Assembly (NCBI GenBank): GCA_025408405.1
Contig: JANYJE010000023.1
Coordinates: forward strand, 1 to 64,000
From: Nitrosomonadales bacterium
GTDB taxonomy: Bacteria; Pseudomonadota; Gammaproteobacteria; Burkholderiales; Gallionellaceae
Reading direction: 5' to 3'
Length of the DNA: 64,000 bases
Shown: positions 19,958-29,588 of the stretch, piece after piece
Position numbering within the stretch: position 1 is the stretch's first letter
How the letters are laid out: each line of letters begins with the position of its first letter
The notes under the pieces: model-generated
The model's database searches: none
What the model saw: only the letters and a program-made list of their open reading frames with translations
Told to the model about the DNA's origin: nothing
Made by a program: the position numbers and the translations under genes

Positions 19958-20007
19958 GCTGTGTTCCAACTTGAAGAGCCATCGATATGAAGCTCCGCTA
20001 GCACCGC

Positions 20008-21162
20008 TCAAAGAAACCGCGACTTGTCCCCGGCCCCAAAACACCTCAGCGTTGTATCCAGCCCTTTACCCAGTGCAATCACCTTGAACAGCTCGCCCAT
20101 TTCCGCCGGGCTGGTGAGTTTCTGCAATTGCGCGGAGAGCGGCAGGTAGTCGCGCACGCTTTCGGCCGAGGTTTCTCCCAGCAGGTCGGTAATGCCGCAG
20201 TTGAGCAGGAAGTGCGCCTGCGAGGTGTAGCCGAGCAGGCTGGCGCCGTGGTCGATGGCGCTCTCCGCGATAGCAGTGAAGTCCACGTGTGCGGTGATGT
20301 CCTGCAGGCCGGGCAGGAAAAACGGGTCGTCATGGGAGTGGTGACGGTAATGGCACATCAGGGTGCCGGTGTTGCGCTGCGGGTGGTAATACTCGCGCGC
20401 ACCAAAGCCGTAGTCGATAAACAGCAGCGCGCCGCTGTGAAGGCGGTCGCACAGGCTGCTGACCAGGCCGCGAGCGGTGAGCGAGATTTCGCTGACATAA
20501 TCGTCGGGCACGCTGATCTGCTGCGCTATTTCCAGCAAGGCCGGCGTCTGCGGCAGGCGTTCATCCCATACGAAATGTTCGCCTTCATGCGACACGCCCA
20601 TTTCCAGTATGCGCGAGTCGGTCCAGTGCATGAGATGCACTGGCAGGGCATCCAGCACCTCGTTGCCGATGATGGCTCCGCTGATCTGCTGCGGCAGGGC
20701 GTCCAGCCAATGCACTCGTGGCGCGAGGTGGGGCATGCGCTGTTGCAGCAAAGTTTGCTGGCGCTCGCGCAGGTCGGCGCTCACTTCCAGTATCGAGTAG
20801 CTTTGCGGCAGGCTGCCCATCCGTTCCAGCTCGCTCAGTATGTCCAGCGCCAGCTTGCCGCTGCCTGCGCCCAGCTCCAGCACGTGGGGTGAGCTCTGTG
20901 CCATGATATCGGCGACTTGGCGTGCCAGTGTGCGTCCGAATAGTGGGGACAATTCAGGCGCAGTGATGAAGTCGCCTGCCTCGCCCAACTTGCGCGCCCC
21001 CGCGTTGTAATAGCCCAGCCCCGGCGCATACAGCGCCAGCTCCATAAAGCGCGAAAACGGAATCCATCCACCCTGCAGCGTGATGTCGCTATGGATCAGC
21101 TCGCGCAGTTGCCGGCTGTGTGCCTGGGCTTCTGCGGTGGGTAAGGGTAGTGATGAGGGCAT
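20008..21162 (-). CDS. Class I SAM-dependent methyltransferase, MidA/NDUFAF7 family
   Basis: COG1565 protein related to human NDUFAF7 (MidA), the arginine methyltransferase needed for complex I assembly. The ATG at 21162 gives MPSSLPLPTAEAQAHSRQLR and 384 residues. A longer frame to 21405 overlaps the divergent reductase promoter and is rejected. Visible motifs are FMELALYAPGLGYY, the SAM-binding VLELGAGSGKLALD, GNEVLDALPVH, and FIDYGFGAREYYHPQR. The bacterial substrate is unknown. It is divergent from the pteridine reductase. Confidence 0.9.
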   Translation of the reverse strand: MPSSLPLPTAEAQAHSRQLRELIHSDITLQGGWIPFSRFMELALYAPGLGYYNAGARKLGEAGDFITAPELSPLFGRTLARQVADIMAQSSPHVLELGAGSGKLALDILSELERMGSLPQSYSILEVSADLRERQQTLLQQRMPHLAPRVHWLDALPQQISGAIIGNEVLDALPVHLMHWTDSRILEMGVSHEGEHFVWDERLPQTPALLEIAQQISVPDDYVSEISLTARGLVSSLCDRLHSGALLFIDYGFGAREYYHPQRNTGTLMCHYRHHSHDDPFFLPGLQDITAHVDFTAIAESAIDHGASLLGYTSQAHFLLNCGITDLLGETSAESVRDYLPLSAQLQKLTSPAEMGELFKVIALGKGLDTTLRCFGAGDKSRFL

Positions 21163-21320
21163 AGGTGCTTCTGTTAAAATTTTGTGGGTAGAATTCCCGT
21201 GAAGCGGTGGCGCGGGCAAGAACGAGTTTGCTAGCCTAGCCCAGGCTGGCGGTGAGTGCAACTGAGCACTTGGCCGGGATGTGTTAAATTGCACGGTACG
21301 CAGTTGCATGGGAGAGGGCA

Positions 21321-22061
21321 ATGAAAGGCAGAGTCGTGTTGGTAACCGGGGGCGCCAAGCGGGTGGGTGCGGCAATCTGCCGGCGCCTGCATGCGGCGGG
21401 CGCAAACATCGCAGTGCATTACCGTTCTTCCGCGCAGGAGGCAGAGGCCTTGCAGGCCGAGCTGGAGGCGTTGCGCCCCGGCTCGGCGCGGTGTGTGCAG
21501 GCCGACCTGCTCAATTTGCAGGACTTGCCTAGGATGGTGCATGAAACGGTGATGCACTTCGGCCATCTGGATGCGCTGGTAAACAATGCCTCCAGCTTTT
21601 ACGCCACTGCGTTGGAAGAGGTGGACGAGGCGCACTGGGCCGACCTGATCGGCACCAACCTGAAAGCCCCGCTGTTCCTGGCGCAGGCAACGGCCAGCGA
21701 GTTGCGTCATCGCCACGGGGCTATCGTCAACATCGTGGACATTCATGCCGAGCGCCCGATGCAGGGGCATCTGCTGTACAGCGTGGCCAAGGCCGGGCTG
21801 GTGGCGCTGACCCGCGCGTTGGCACAGGAACTTGCACCACATGTGCGGGTCAATGCTGTGGCTCCCGGCGTGATCGTGTGGCCGGAACAAGGCGGCTGGA
21901 GCAATGAAGCGCGCCGCAAGCAGATCGTTGAGCACACCCTGCTCAAGCGTGAAGGCGAACCGGACGATATCGCCAAGACTGTGCAATTCCTGATCAGCCA
22001 TGCACCCTATATCACCGGGCAGGTGATAGCGGTGGATGGCGGACGCAGCATTAATCTGTAA
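21321..22061 (+). CDS. Pteridine reductase (SDR family)
   Basis: A 246-residue SDR with NADPH-binding TGGAKRVGAAI, the NNAS motif (VNNASSFY) and YSVAK. The usual catalytic serine is replaced by aspartate (NIVDIHAERP), giving the Asp-Tyr-Lys arrangement known for PTR1 pteridine reductases rather than the Ser-Tyr-Lys of ordinary SDRs. It probably reduces dihydro- or oxidised pterins (folate or biopterin). An AGAGGGCA stretch precedes the ATG at 21321. ttcA follows 17 bases downstream. Confidence 0.88.
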   Translation: MKGRVVLVTGGAKRVGAAICRRLHAAGANIAVHYRSSAQEAEALQAELEALRPGSARCVQADLLNLQDLPRMVHETVMHFGHLDALVNNASSFYATALEEVDEAHWADLIGTNLKAPLFLAQATASELRHRHGAIVNIVDIHAERPMQGHLLYSVAKAGLVALTRALAQELAPHVRVNAVAPGVIVWPEQGGWSNEARRKQIVEHTLLKREGEPDDIAKTVQFLISHAPYITGQVIAVDGGRSINL

Positions 22062-22078
22062 ATTTCTGAACTGAACTT

Positions 22079-22927
22079 ATGAACGCAATAACCCAACCCA
22101 TCCATTTCGAATCACGCTCCACCAACTTCAACCGCCTGCGCGGCAAGCTGGAGCAACACGTGGGCAAAGCCATCGGCGATTTCAACATGATAGAGGACGG
22201 AGACACCGTGATGGTGTGCATGTCCGGCGGCAAGGATTCCTACACCCTGCTGGAAATTCTGCGCGCGTTGCAGAAGCGTGCGCCGATCGAGTTTCGCCTT
22301 ATCGCGATGAACCTGGACCAGAAGCAGCCCGGTTTCCCGGATCACATCCTGCCTGAGTATTTCAAGTCGATAGGCGTGGAATATCACATCGAGACGCAGG
22401 ACACCTATTCCATCGTCAAGGAAAAAATCCCCGAGGGCAAGACCACCTGCTCGCTGTGTTCGCGCCTGCGTCGCGGCATCATCTACCGCGTGGCGGGCGA
22501 GCTGGGTGCGAACAAGATTGCGCTGGGCCATCATCGCGACGACATGATAGAAACGCTGTTCCTCAACATGTTTTTCGGCGGCAAGCTCAAGGCCATGCCG
22601 CCCAAGCTGGTTACCGACAAGGGCGACCACGTGGTGATCCGCCCGCTGGCCTATTGTGCCGAGAACGACATCGCGAAATTTGCGCGCGGCATGGAGTTTC
22701 CCATCATCCCGTGCAACCTGTGCGGCTCGCAGGAAAATCTGCAACGCCAGAACATCAAGGAAATGCTCACGCAATGGGAGATGCAGTATCCCGGCCGGCG
22801 CCAGACCATATTCACCGCCATGCAGAACGTCAGGCCGTCGCACCTGATGGACAGCAGCCTGTTCGATTTCAAGAGCATCAAGGTGGGCGATAGAGTTGAT
22901 GAAGGCGATATAGCTTTCGACGAATAG
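22079..22927 (+). CDS. ttcA: tRNA 2-thiocytidine(32) synthetase TtcA
   Basis: Iron-sulfur-dependent ATP-pyrophosphatase that thiolates cytidine 32 of certain tRNAs. The 282-residue protein has the PP-loop [12 protein letters not shown], the cluster/catalytic CxxC in [12 protein letters not shown], a second CNLCGSQ motif, and the conserved [17 protein letters not shown]. Length is normal. It probably shares a transcript with the pteridine reductase. Confidence 0.96.
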   Translation: MNAITQPIHFESRSTNFNRLRGKLEQHVGKAIGDFNMIEDGDTVMVCMSGGKDSYTLLEILRALQKRAPIEFRLIAMNLDQKQPGFPDHILPEYFKSIGVEYHIETQDTYSIVKEKIPEGKTTCSLCSRLRRGIIYRVAGELGANKIALGHHRDDMIETLFLNMFFGGKLKAMPPKLVTDKGDHVVIRPLAYCAENDIAKFARGMEFPIIPCNLCGSQENLQRQNIKEMLTQWEMQYPGRRQTIFTAMQNVRPSHLMDSSLFDFKSIKVGDRVDEGDIAFDE

Positions 22928-22940
22928 CGGCACTCAAAAG

Positions 22941-23441
22941 ATGGGGATTGAAGTGCGCAGATACGATCTGACATCATCAATCATTCTGCTGGCAATATTG
23001 CTGGCAGCTTGTGCCGGCCCCGGGTTCGAGCCGGTAGTCACACTGCTCAAGCCCATCGATCAAGTGCAAGTCAGCGTCGGCTACCAGGCGGGTGCGATTT
23101 ACCAGGTGCAAATAGCAAACGAGCTGCCCGACGAAATCAGCCTGGTGTGGAACGAGAGTGTGTATGTCAATACCGGCGGCGATGCGACCAGGCTCATTCA
23201 TATAGCAAGCCCGCAAGATCTAGATCAAGCCCCGACACCGGAACAGAAGCACAGCGCCGTCGCCGCACACGGCCGCTTGCGAACCGAATTTGTCGGAGAG
23301 AGTTGGATTGATTACGCGCGCCGCGGCGTGACACCCAGGCCCCTGTACAGCGACAAGAAAGCGAAGATTTACCTGTCCTTCCACATCCATGGCAAGCAGG
23401 TGTATTGGCGTGCCGAGGTGAGCTTTGTGCCGAGGAAATAG
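22941..23441 (+). CDS. Putative lipoprotein of unknown function
   Basis: A 166-residue protein with a charged N-terminus, a hydrophobic segment SSIILLAILLAACAG ending in a lipobox (LAAC, Cys about residue 24), so probably lipid-anchored. The mature part is soluble and mostly beta, with no recognised domain. It starts 13 bases after ttcA on the same strand and may be co-transcribed. Confidence 0.6.
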   Translation: MGIEVRRYDLTSSIILLAILLAACAGPGFEPVVTLLKPIDQVQVSVGYQAGAIYQVQIANELPDEISLVWNESVYVNTGGDATRLIHIASPQDLDQAPTPEQKHSAVAAHGRLRTEFVGESWIDYARRGVTPRPLYSDKKAKIYLSFHIHGKQVYWRAEVSFVPRK

Positions 23442-23511
23442 TTTGGTTGGGTTCGCGTGGCGCATGCGAAATCTGGACGGTGAGCTGCGCTAAAAAAACA
23501 GCCGACCCAGG

Positions 23512-23958
23512 CTAGACTGCAATTTTGAAAATCACCTTGCGGATTTTTCCTGTGCCCACCAGCGGTGCATGCGCATCCTCCGGGAAGAAGATGCAGAAAT
23601 GATCCGGCGGCACGGCAATCCATGATGCAGGCGCATCGTGGAAGAAGCGGATATCCTTCTCCATGCTGTGCTCACTCACGGGATTGAGGCAGTCTGCAAG
23701 CGGCTTCCAGCCCATCACCTCATCACCATCCAACACCAGTTGAATATCGATGTAACGCCGATGCGCTTCGAGACGCGCCATCTCCTTCGTCTTGCCCGGC
23801 GCATGTTCCGAAATCACGATCAGGTCGTCGCCGACGATGTGGTAGCGCCCCGGCGCGAGGTTGAACAGGTCGGTGTCGCGGATGTAGTCGAACGCGCGCG
23901 GGAACAGCGGGTGCAATGCGGCGTAACGGAAGGATTGGGAGAGGGAGGAAAAAATCAA
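23512..23958 (-). CDS. YhcH/YjgK/YiaL family protein
   Basis: A 148-residue member of the DUF386 cupin-like family, often linked to sialic acid or other sugar metabolism. Conserved features are the N-terminus MIFSSLSQSFRYAALHP, EAHRRYIDIQLVLDGDE with its metal-binding His/Asp, and FFPEDAHAP with the C-terminal metal-binding His. The start codon is TTG (23958), exactly where the family alignment begins. It overlaps the stop codon of the PIN gene (TTGA), so translation probably depends on coupling. Confidence 0.87.
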   Translation of the reverse strand: MIFSSLSQSFRYAALHPLFPRAFDYIRDTDLFNLAPGRYHIVGDDLIVISEHAPGKTKEMARLEAHRRYIDIQLVLDGDEVMGWKPLADCLNPVSEHSMEKDIRFFHDAPASWIAVPPDHFCIFFPEDAHAPLVGTGKIRKVIFKIAV

Positions 23959-24437
23959 AGACTGAGCTTTCCTTGAGCAGCAGATGCGGGAAGTGGCAAG
24001 TCATCCGTTTTAATCACAGCAAGACTTGCTCTTTTTCCATAGCGAGCAATATCGCCGTCATCCGAATAGATGGTAGTAGCATTATGAGCTGCCGCTATTG
24101 CAACAATTTGCCAGTCAAACTTGATTTTTGATTTGGATAGCTGCTGCTTTCCCTTGGAACTCAAGGCTTCCTCTAGCAACAAAGCGCATTCCATGGCAGC
24201 TCTTGAATCAAATGAAGTAATCTGAAACGCGGACTTAACTGAAAGTTTTTGGTGATACTCTTCTCGCGCTTTTCCCGCACGTATCATTAACTCCGTAAGG
24301 GCGGGTGTAGGAATCAGTATTCTAGTGCGCTTTTTTTGCAGCTCCGCGACCAGATGATCGAGTTTTGCGCGTCGATCACCTTTAAGACGCGGGTTGAACA
24401 AGTCTATTAGCACCGAGGCATCAAAGGCGACCGCCAT
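23955..24437 (-). CDS. PIN-domain protein (VapC-like RNase)
   Basis: A 160-residue PIN protein: the first acidic residue is in MAVAFDASVLIDLF, the second in ALTELMIR, and the third/fourth in KFDWQIVAIAAAHNATTIYSDD. These four acidic positions form the metal-dependent RNase site of VapC-type toxins. The ATG at 24437 shares one base with the stop of the upstream gene, which would then be the antitoxin candidate, although at 243 residues it is far larger than a normal VapB. YhcH follows with a 4-base overlap. Confidence 0.85.
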   Translation of the reverse strand: MAVAFDASVLIDLFNPRLKGDRRAKLDHLVAELQKKRTRILIPTPALTELMIRAGKAREEYHQKLSVKSAFQITSFDSRAAMECALLLEEALSSKGKQQLSKSKIKFDWQIVAIAAAHNATTIYSDDGDIARYGKRASLAVIKTDDLPLPASAAQGKLSL

Positions 24438-25168
24438 CAATCACCCCGCAATTTTCTAAGTTCAGCCTGCGGATCATCCATCTCATTCCACGGATTCCCT
24501 TCAATTGCACGCAACTCATTGATGAGTTGTTCTAACGGCGCATCATCGAGAACCTCGAAACTTTTAATATCAAATTGTTCAAGCTCCCATTTGCGCTCAG
24601 GAGTACGGCACCATTTGCCATTACCAGCCACGCGCACAGGCTTGTCAAAAAGATGGGCTGCCAGCTGGCGCGCAATGTCACGGTTGGTTTGGCATTTGTA
24701 AATAGCCTTGCCTTCACCTTCAATCCAGACTGGAACCGAGTCATCCTTACCCCCAACACGGATGACAATGCCGTCCAGGTCGCCCTGCTCGTGGATAATG
24801 ACTTCTTCAGCCAAAGGTGTTTTTTTACCTGGGAAGCTCAGGACGACACTGCCCCCCTTTATTTTCAGAGTACCCGATGCATTATCCTCGCGCAGCATCC
24901 GATTTATTTCCTGATTGGCTTTTACTAAATCAGGTGGCGCATCAAGAGTACCCACAAGGCGCAGGCGCGCCTCCACTTTGGGTGCGGCTTCGTATTCGAC
25001 GGCAATTTCAGGAATGGCGCTACCCTTCCGCACCTTCATGAAATGAACCTGATTTTCGTCGCCAAACATGACCGAGAGTTTGGCTAAATATTTGGCGAGC
25101 TTAGCCATTGGAAGCGTTTCTGGCTTCCAAACGTCAATACGAAAATCATAGTGAATTAAGTCAGTCAT
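24437..25168 (-). CDS. Unknown protein, partner of the PIN gene
   Basis: The 243-residue protein starts MTDLIHYDFRIDVWKPETLP at the ATG 25168. A longer frame to 25360 runs into the trhP end and is unlikely. I recognise no family. It is soluble, charged and mixed alpha/beta, with an EVEARLRL-like strand segment in the middle and a C-terminal acidic tail NPWNEMDDPQAELRKLRGD that could be an extended toxin-binding region. The stop and the PIN start overlap (TGATG). Genomic position argues for an antitoxin or PIN regulator, but nothing in it looks like a VapB DNA-binding fold. Confidence 0.75.
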   Translation of the reverse strand: MTDLIHYDFRIDVWKPETLPMAKLAKYLAKLSVMFGDENQVHFMKVRKGSAIPEIAVEYEAAPKVEARLRLVGTLDAPPDLVKANQEINRMLREDNASGTLKIKGGSVVLSFPGKKTPLAEEVIIHEQGDLDGIVIRVGGKDDSVPVWIEGEGKAIYKCQTNRDIARQLAAHLFDKPVRVAGNGKWCRTPERKWELEQFDIKSFEVLDDAPLEQLINELRAIEGNPWNEMDDPQAELRKLRGD

Positions 25169-25265
25169 AGTTAGGGCTATAATTGCGTCTTTGCTTTGCT
25201 GCAATATCCTACTGAGTACAACGAGTACATTGTGCATCCATGAATTACAAGCGTCAACATGGCTA

Positions 25266-26603
25266 TCAGATAAATCTCGCCACCATCCCTTTAGCCAACT
25301 CACCCTGTAACGGGATGCGCACGCGATGGCCGCTGCCCGGCGCCACGCTCTGTGGCACACCTTTCATTGAAAGCATTTCGGTGACGTCGACGATGTGGTT
25401 GCCGGAGGGATGGATGATTTCGAGTTTGTCGCCGACGGAGAATTTATTCTTCACGTCGATCTCGGCATAGCCGTCAGCACAACTCACGATATCCCCGACG
25501 TATTGCTGGCGGAAACTCTCGGAGTGGCCGCGCATGTAGTTCTGCTGTTCGTGCGTGTGGTGGCGTTCGTAGAAGCCGTCGGTGTAGCCGCGATTGGCCA
25601 GCGCGTCCAGCGCGCCCAAGAGGCTCAAGTTGAATGGGCGGCCTGCCACCGCATCATCGATGGCCTGGCGGTACACCTGCGCGGTGCGTGCCACGTAGTA
25701 GATGGACTTGGTACGGCCTTCCACCTTGAGCGAGTCGATGCCGATCTTGGCGAGCTTCTCTACATGCTCCACCGCGCGCAGATCCTTGGAGTTCATGATG
25801 TAGGTGCCGTGTTCGTCTTCCAGCACCGGCATCAGTTCGCCGGGATGGTCGGGACGCGAGATTACATACGCGCGTTCTGCCAGCGGGTGGCGCGGCTGAT
25901 CGCCGCAGTCTGACAGCGCGCTCTGACTCAAGGCCTTGTCGAAATCAAAGTCGATTTTCTGGATGTGACCCGCGCCGTCTTCTTCCGCGTTCTCCACCTT
26001 GTAGTCCCAGCGGCAGGAGTTGGTGCAGGTGCCCTGGTTGGCGTCGCGATGGTTGAAGTAGCCGGAGAGCAGGCAGCGCCCGGAATAGGCGATGCACAGT
26101 GCACCGTGCACAAACACTTCGAGCTCCATGTCCGGGCATTCCTGGCGAATTTCTTTGATCTCGTCCAAAGACAGTTCGCGCGACAAAATCACACGCGTGA
26201 GGCCGAGGGATTTCCAGAATTTCACCGCCGCGTAGTTCACGGTATTGGCCTGCACCGACAGATGCACATCCACCTCCGGCCAGCGCTCGCGCACCATGGC
26301 GATCAGGCCGGGATCGGCCATGATCAGCGCGTCCGGTTGCATCTCGATCACCGGTTCCATATCCGCCATATAGGTCTTCACCTTGGCGTTGTGCGGCATC
26401 AGGTTGCTGGCGACGAACAGTTTTTTGCCGAGCTGATGTGCCTCAGCAATGCCGGTGCGCAGCTCTTCCAGCTTGAATTCGTTGTTGCGCGCGCGCAAGG
26501 AGTAGCGCGGCTGCCCGGCATACACCGCGTCAGCGCCGAAGGCATAGGCGGTGCGCATCTTTTCGAGAGTGCCGGCAGGCAATAAAAGTTCAGGTGATTT
26601 CAT
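25266..26603 (-). CDS. trhP: U32-family tRNA hydroxylation protein TrhP (YegQ)
   Basis: Peptidase U32-family protein of the YegQ group, which in Escherichia coli makes 5-hydroxyuridine at tRNA position 34 from prephenate-dependent chemistry. The 445-residue protein begins MKSPELLLPAGTLEKMRTAY and has the Cys cluster FVHGALCIAYSGRCLLSGY and NQGTCTNSCRWDYKV, which bind an iron-sulfur cluster in this family. GRTKSIYYVARTAQVYRQAID is also typical. The ATG at 26603 is used. It is last in the metK-ahcY-metF direction, after metF. Confidence 0.9.
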   Translation of the reverse strand: MKSPELLLPAGTLEKMRTAYAFGADAVYAGQPRYSLRARNNEFKLEELRTGIAEAHQLGKKLFVASNLMPHNAKVKTYMADMEPVIEMQPDALIMADPGLIAMVRERWPEVDVHLSVQANTVNYAAVKFWKSLGLTRVILSRELSLDEIKEIRQECPDMELEVFVHGALCIAYSGRCLLSGYFNHRDANQGTCTNSCRWDYKVENAEEDGAGHIQKIDFDFDKALSQSALSDCGDQPRHPLAERAYVISRPDHPGELMPVLEDEHGTYIMNSKDLRAVEHVEKLAKIGIDSLKVEGRTKSIYYVARTAQVYRQAIDDAVAGRPFNLSLLGALDALANRGYTDGFYERHHTHEQQNYMRGHSESFRQQYVGDIVSCADGYAEIDVKNKFSVGDKLEIIHPSGNHIVDVTEMLSMKGVPQSVAPGSGHRVRIPLQGELAKGMVARFI

Positions 26604-26654
26604 GGTGTGTTCTCCCACCCCAGCCCTCCCCCGGAAGGAGAGGGAGCAGGGCAG

Positions 26655-27494
26655 CTATGTGCGATAACCCAGGCGATTCAAGATTTCGACAGAGGCCTTG
26701 GCCTGATTCAGCGTGTAGAAATGCAGTCCCGGCGCGCCGCCTGCGAGCAGCTTTTCGCACAGTTGCGTGACCACATCGCGACCGAAGGCTTGCACCGATT
26801 CCACATCGTCGCCGTAGCCTTCCAGTGTCTTGCGCATCCAGCGCGGGATTTCCGCGCCGCAGGCGTCGGAAAAGCGTGCCAGTTGCGAGAAACGCATGAT
26901 GGGCATGATGCCGGGCACGATGGGTGTCGTGACACCGAGCTTGCGGCAATCTTCGACGAAGCGGAAGTAGGCATCGGCGTTATAGAAATACTGCGTGATC
27001 GCAGAATTCGCCCCCGCGTTGATCTTGCGCTTGAAATTGAGCAGGTCGTCGCGCGCCGATTTTGCCTGCGGGTGGAACTCGGGGTAAGCGGCAACTTCGA
27101 TGTGAAAGTGTTCGCCGGTCTCGGCGCGGATAAATGACACGAGTTCATTGGCATATTGAAACTCGCCGATGCTGGCCATGCCCGAGGGCAGATCGCCGCG
27201 CAAGGCGACGATGCGTTTGATTCCCGCGTTCTTGTAAGCCTGCAACAGGGCGCGGATGTTTTCGCGAGTGCCGCCGACGCAGGACAGATGCGGTGCGGCG
27301 TCAAAGCCTTCGGCCTTTATCTGCAACACGGTTTCCAGTGTGCGTTCCTGCGTGGAGCCGCCGGCACCAAAGGTGACCGAGAAGAATTCAGGTTTGAGCA
27401 GCGCCAGCTGCTTGCGTGTGGCGGTCAGTTTCTCTACTCCTTCCAGCGTCTGCGGCGGGAAGAATTCAAAACTGAAAGATTTTTTTTGTGACAT
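26655..27494 (-). CDS. metF: 5,10-Methylenetetrahydrofolate reductase
   Basis: FAD enzyme that makes 5-methyl-THF, the methyl donor for methionine synthesis. The ATG at 27494 gives MSQKKSFSFEFFPPQTLEGV and 279 residues, the bacterial MetF length. Upstream frame extension overlaps the holin-like gene spacing and is rejected. Visible are VTFGAGGSTQERT, ALRGDLPSG and the FAD/folate-site segment ITQYFYNADAYFRFV. It is part of the SAM-cycle cluster downstream of ahcY. Confidence 0.95.
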   Translation of the reverse strand: MSQKKSFSFEFFPPQTLEGVEKLTATRKQLALLKPEFFSVTFGAGGSTQERTLETVLQIKAEGFDAAPHLSCVGGTRENIRALLQAYKNAGIKRIVALRGDLPSGMASIGEFQYANELVSFIRAETGEHFHIEVAAYPEFHPQAKSARDDLLNFKRKINAGANSAITQYFYNADAYFRFVEDCRKLGVTTPIVPGIMPIMRFSQLARFSDACGAEIPRWMRKTLEGYGDDVESVQAFGRDVVTQLCEKLLAGGAPGLHFYTLNQAKASVEILNRLGYRT

Positions 27495-27510
27495 TTTGTT
27501 GAGTCTCCGC

Positions 27511-27879
27511 TTATCCGTGCAGATTATCTGTTGGCGGTTTACGTTGAAAAACGAGCATCGCGAGCACGGAAGAAAAAATACTGTACAGCAATGCGCCCGC
27601 CACGCCTGCCCAGAAGCCGCTGACCTCAAAACCTTTGAGCACGGAACCTGCGAACCAGAACAGCAGGCCGTTGATGACCAGGATGAACAGGCCCAGTGTC
27701 ACCACGGTGACCGGCAGGGTAAGCAAAATCAGCAGCGGCCGCAGCAGCGTGTTGACGAGGCCGAGTATCAGCGCGGCAATCAGCGCGGAGGTAAATCCGT
27801 CCACGCTGATGCCGGGCAGCACATAAGCCACTGTCAGCAGTGCCAGTGCATTGAGTATCCAGATGACTAGAAGTTGCAT
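27511..27879 (-). CDS. Phage-holin-4-like (YvlD type) membrane protein
   Basis: A 122-residue very hydrophobic protein with four membrane segments and the conserved core LILGLVNTLLRPLLILLTLP of the Phage_holin_4_2/YvlD family. These are chromosomal membrane proteins of unknown function despite the holin name. It lies between ahcY and metF in the same direction with 16 bases to metF, so it probably shares the transcript. A recurrent ahcY-holin-metF order in betaproteobacteria suggests it is a normal operon member. Confidence 0.85.
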   Translation of the reverse strand: MQLLVIWILNALALLTVAYVLPGISVDGFTSALIAALILGLVNTLLRPLLILLTLPVTVVTLGLFILVINGLLFWFAGSVLKGFEVSGFWAGVAGALLYSIFSSVLAMLVFQRKPPTDNLHG

Positions 27880-27894
27880 GACGAATCCTTCGGG

Positions 27895-27972
27895 TTAGGA
27901 TCTAGGATTCGGGATTCAGGGTCGAGGATGCTGGAGCCTCATTTCTGAATCCCGCATCCCGTATCCTGCATC
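27895..27972. repeat. Inverted heptamer repeat arrays between ahcY and the holin-like gene
   Basis: The left array (27895-27929) reads as five 7-base units: TTAGGAT, CTAGGAT, TCGGGAT, TCAGGGT, CGAGGAT. The right array (27945-27972) has four units in opposite orientation: CTGAATC, CCGCATC, CCGTATC, CTGCATC. Positions 27905-27919 and 27945-27959 pair with one mismatch over 15 bases. The transcript can form a strong hairpin that might stabilise ahcY mRNA or attenuate the downstream genes. Confidence 0.75.
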
Positions 27973-27978
27973 CTGATT

Positions 27979-29391
<1,413 letters not shown>

Positions 29392-29414
29392 GGGATACTC
29401 CATTCAAATAAATG

Positions 29415-29500
29415 AATGGGCGCAGTTGCAACGATGACACCACCTTATCCGAGCCTGACAGACCACCTTGCGGTAACTGCTGCAGCGCCCCTCGGGGATG
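29415..29500 (-). promoter_or_regulatory. SAH (S-adenosylhomocysteine) riboswitch in the ahcY leader
   Basis: On the minus strand the leader reads CCCCGAGGGGCGCTGCAGC (about 29497-29479), then AGGCTCGG (29456-29449), then GCAACTGCGCCC (29429-29418). GGGCGC pairs with GCGCCC to close P1, and CCGAG can pair with CTCGG to form the pseudoknot. These are the conserved elements of the SAH riboswitch class. Its position 24 bases before the ahcY start and between metK and ahcY matches the known role of activating SAH recycling. Confidence 0.92.
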
Positions 29501-29588
29501 GTAAAAAACAGCCGCAGAGTGCACGGGGATAACAGAGGGAGTGGGGCGCTCTCTGTGTGCTCCGCGATCTCTGTGGAATGGTGGGGTG

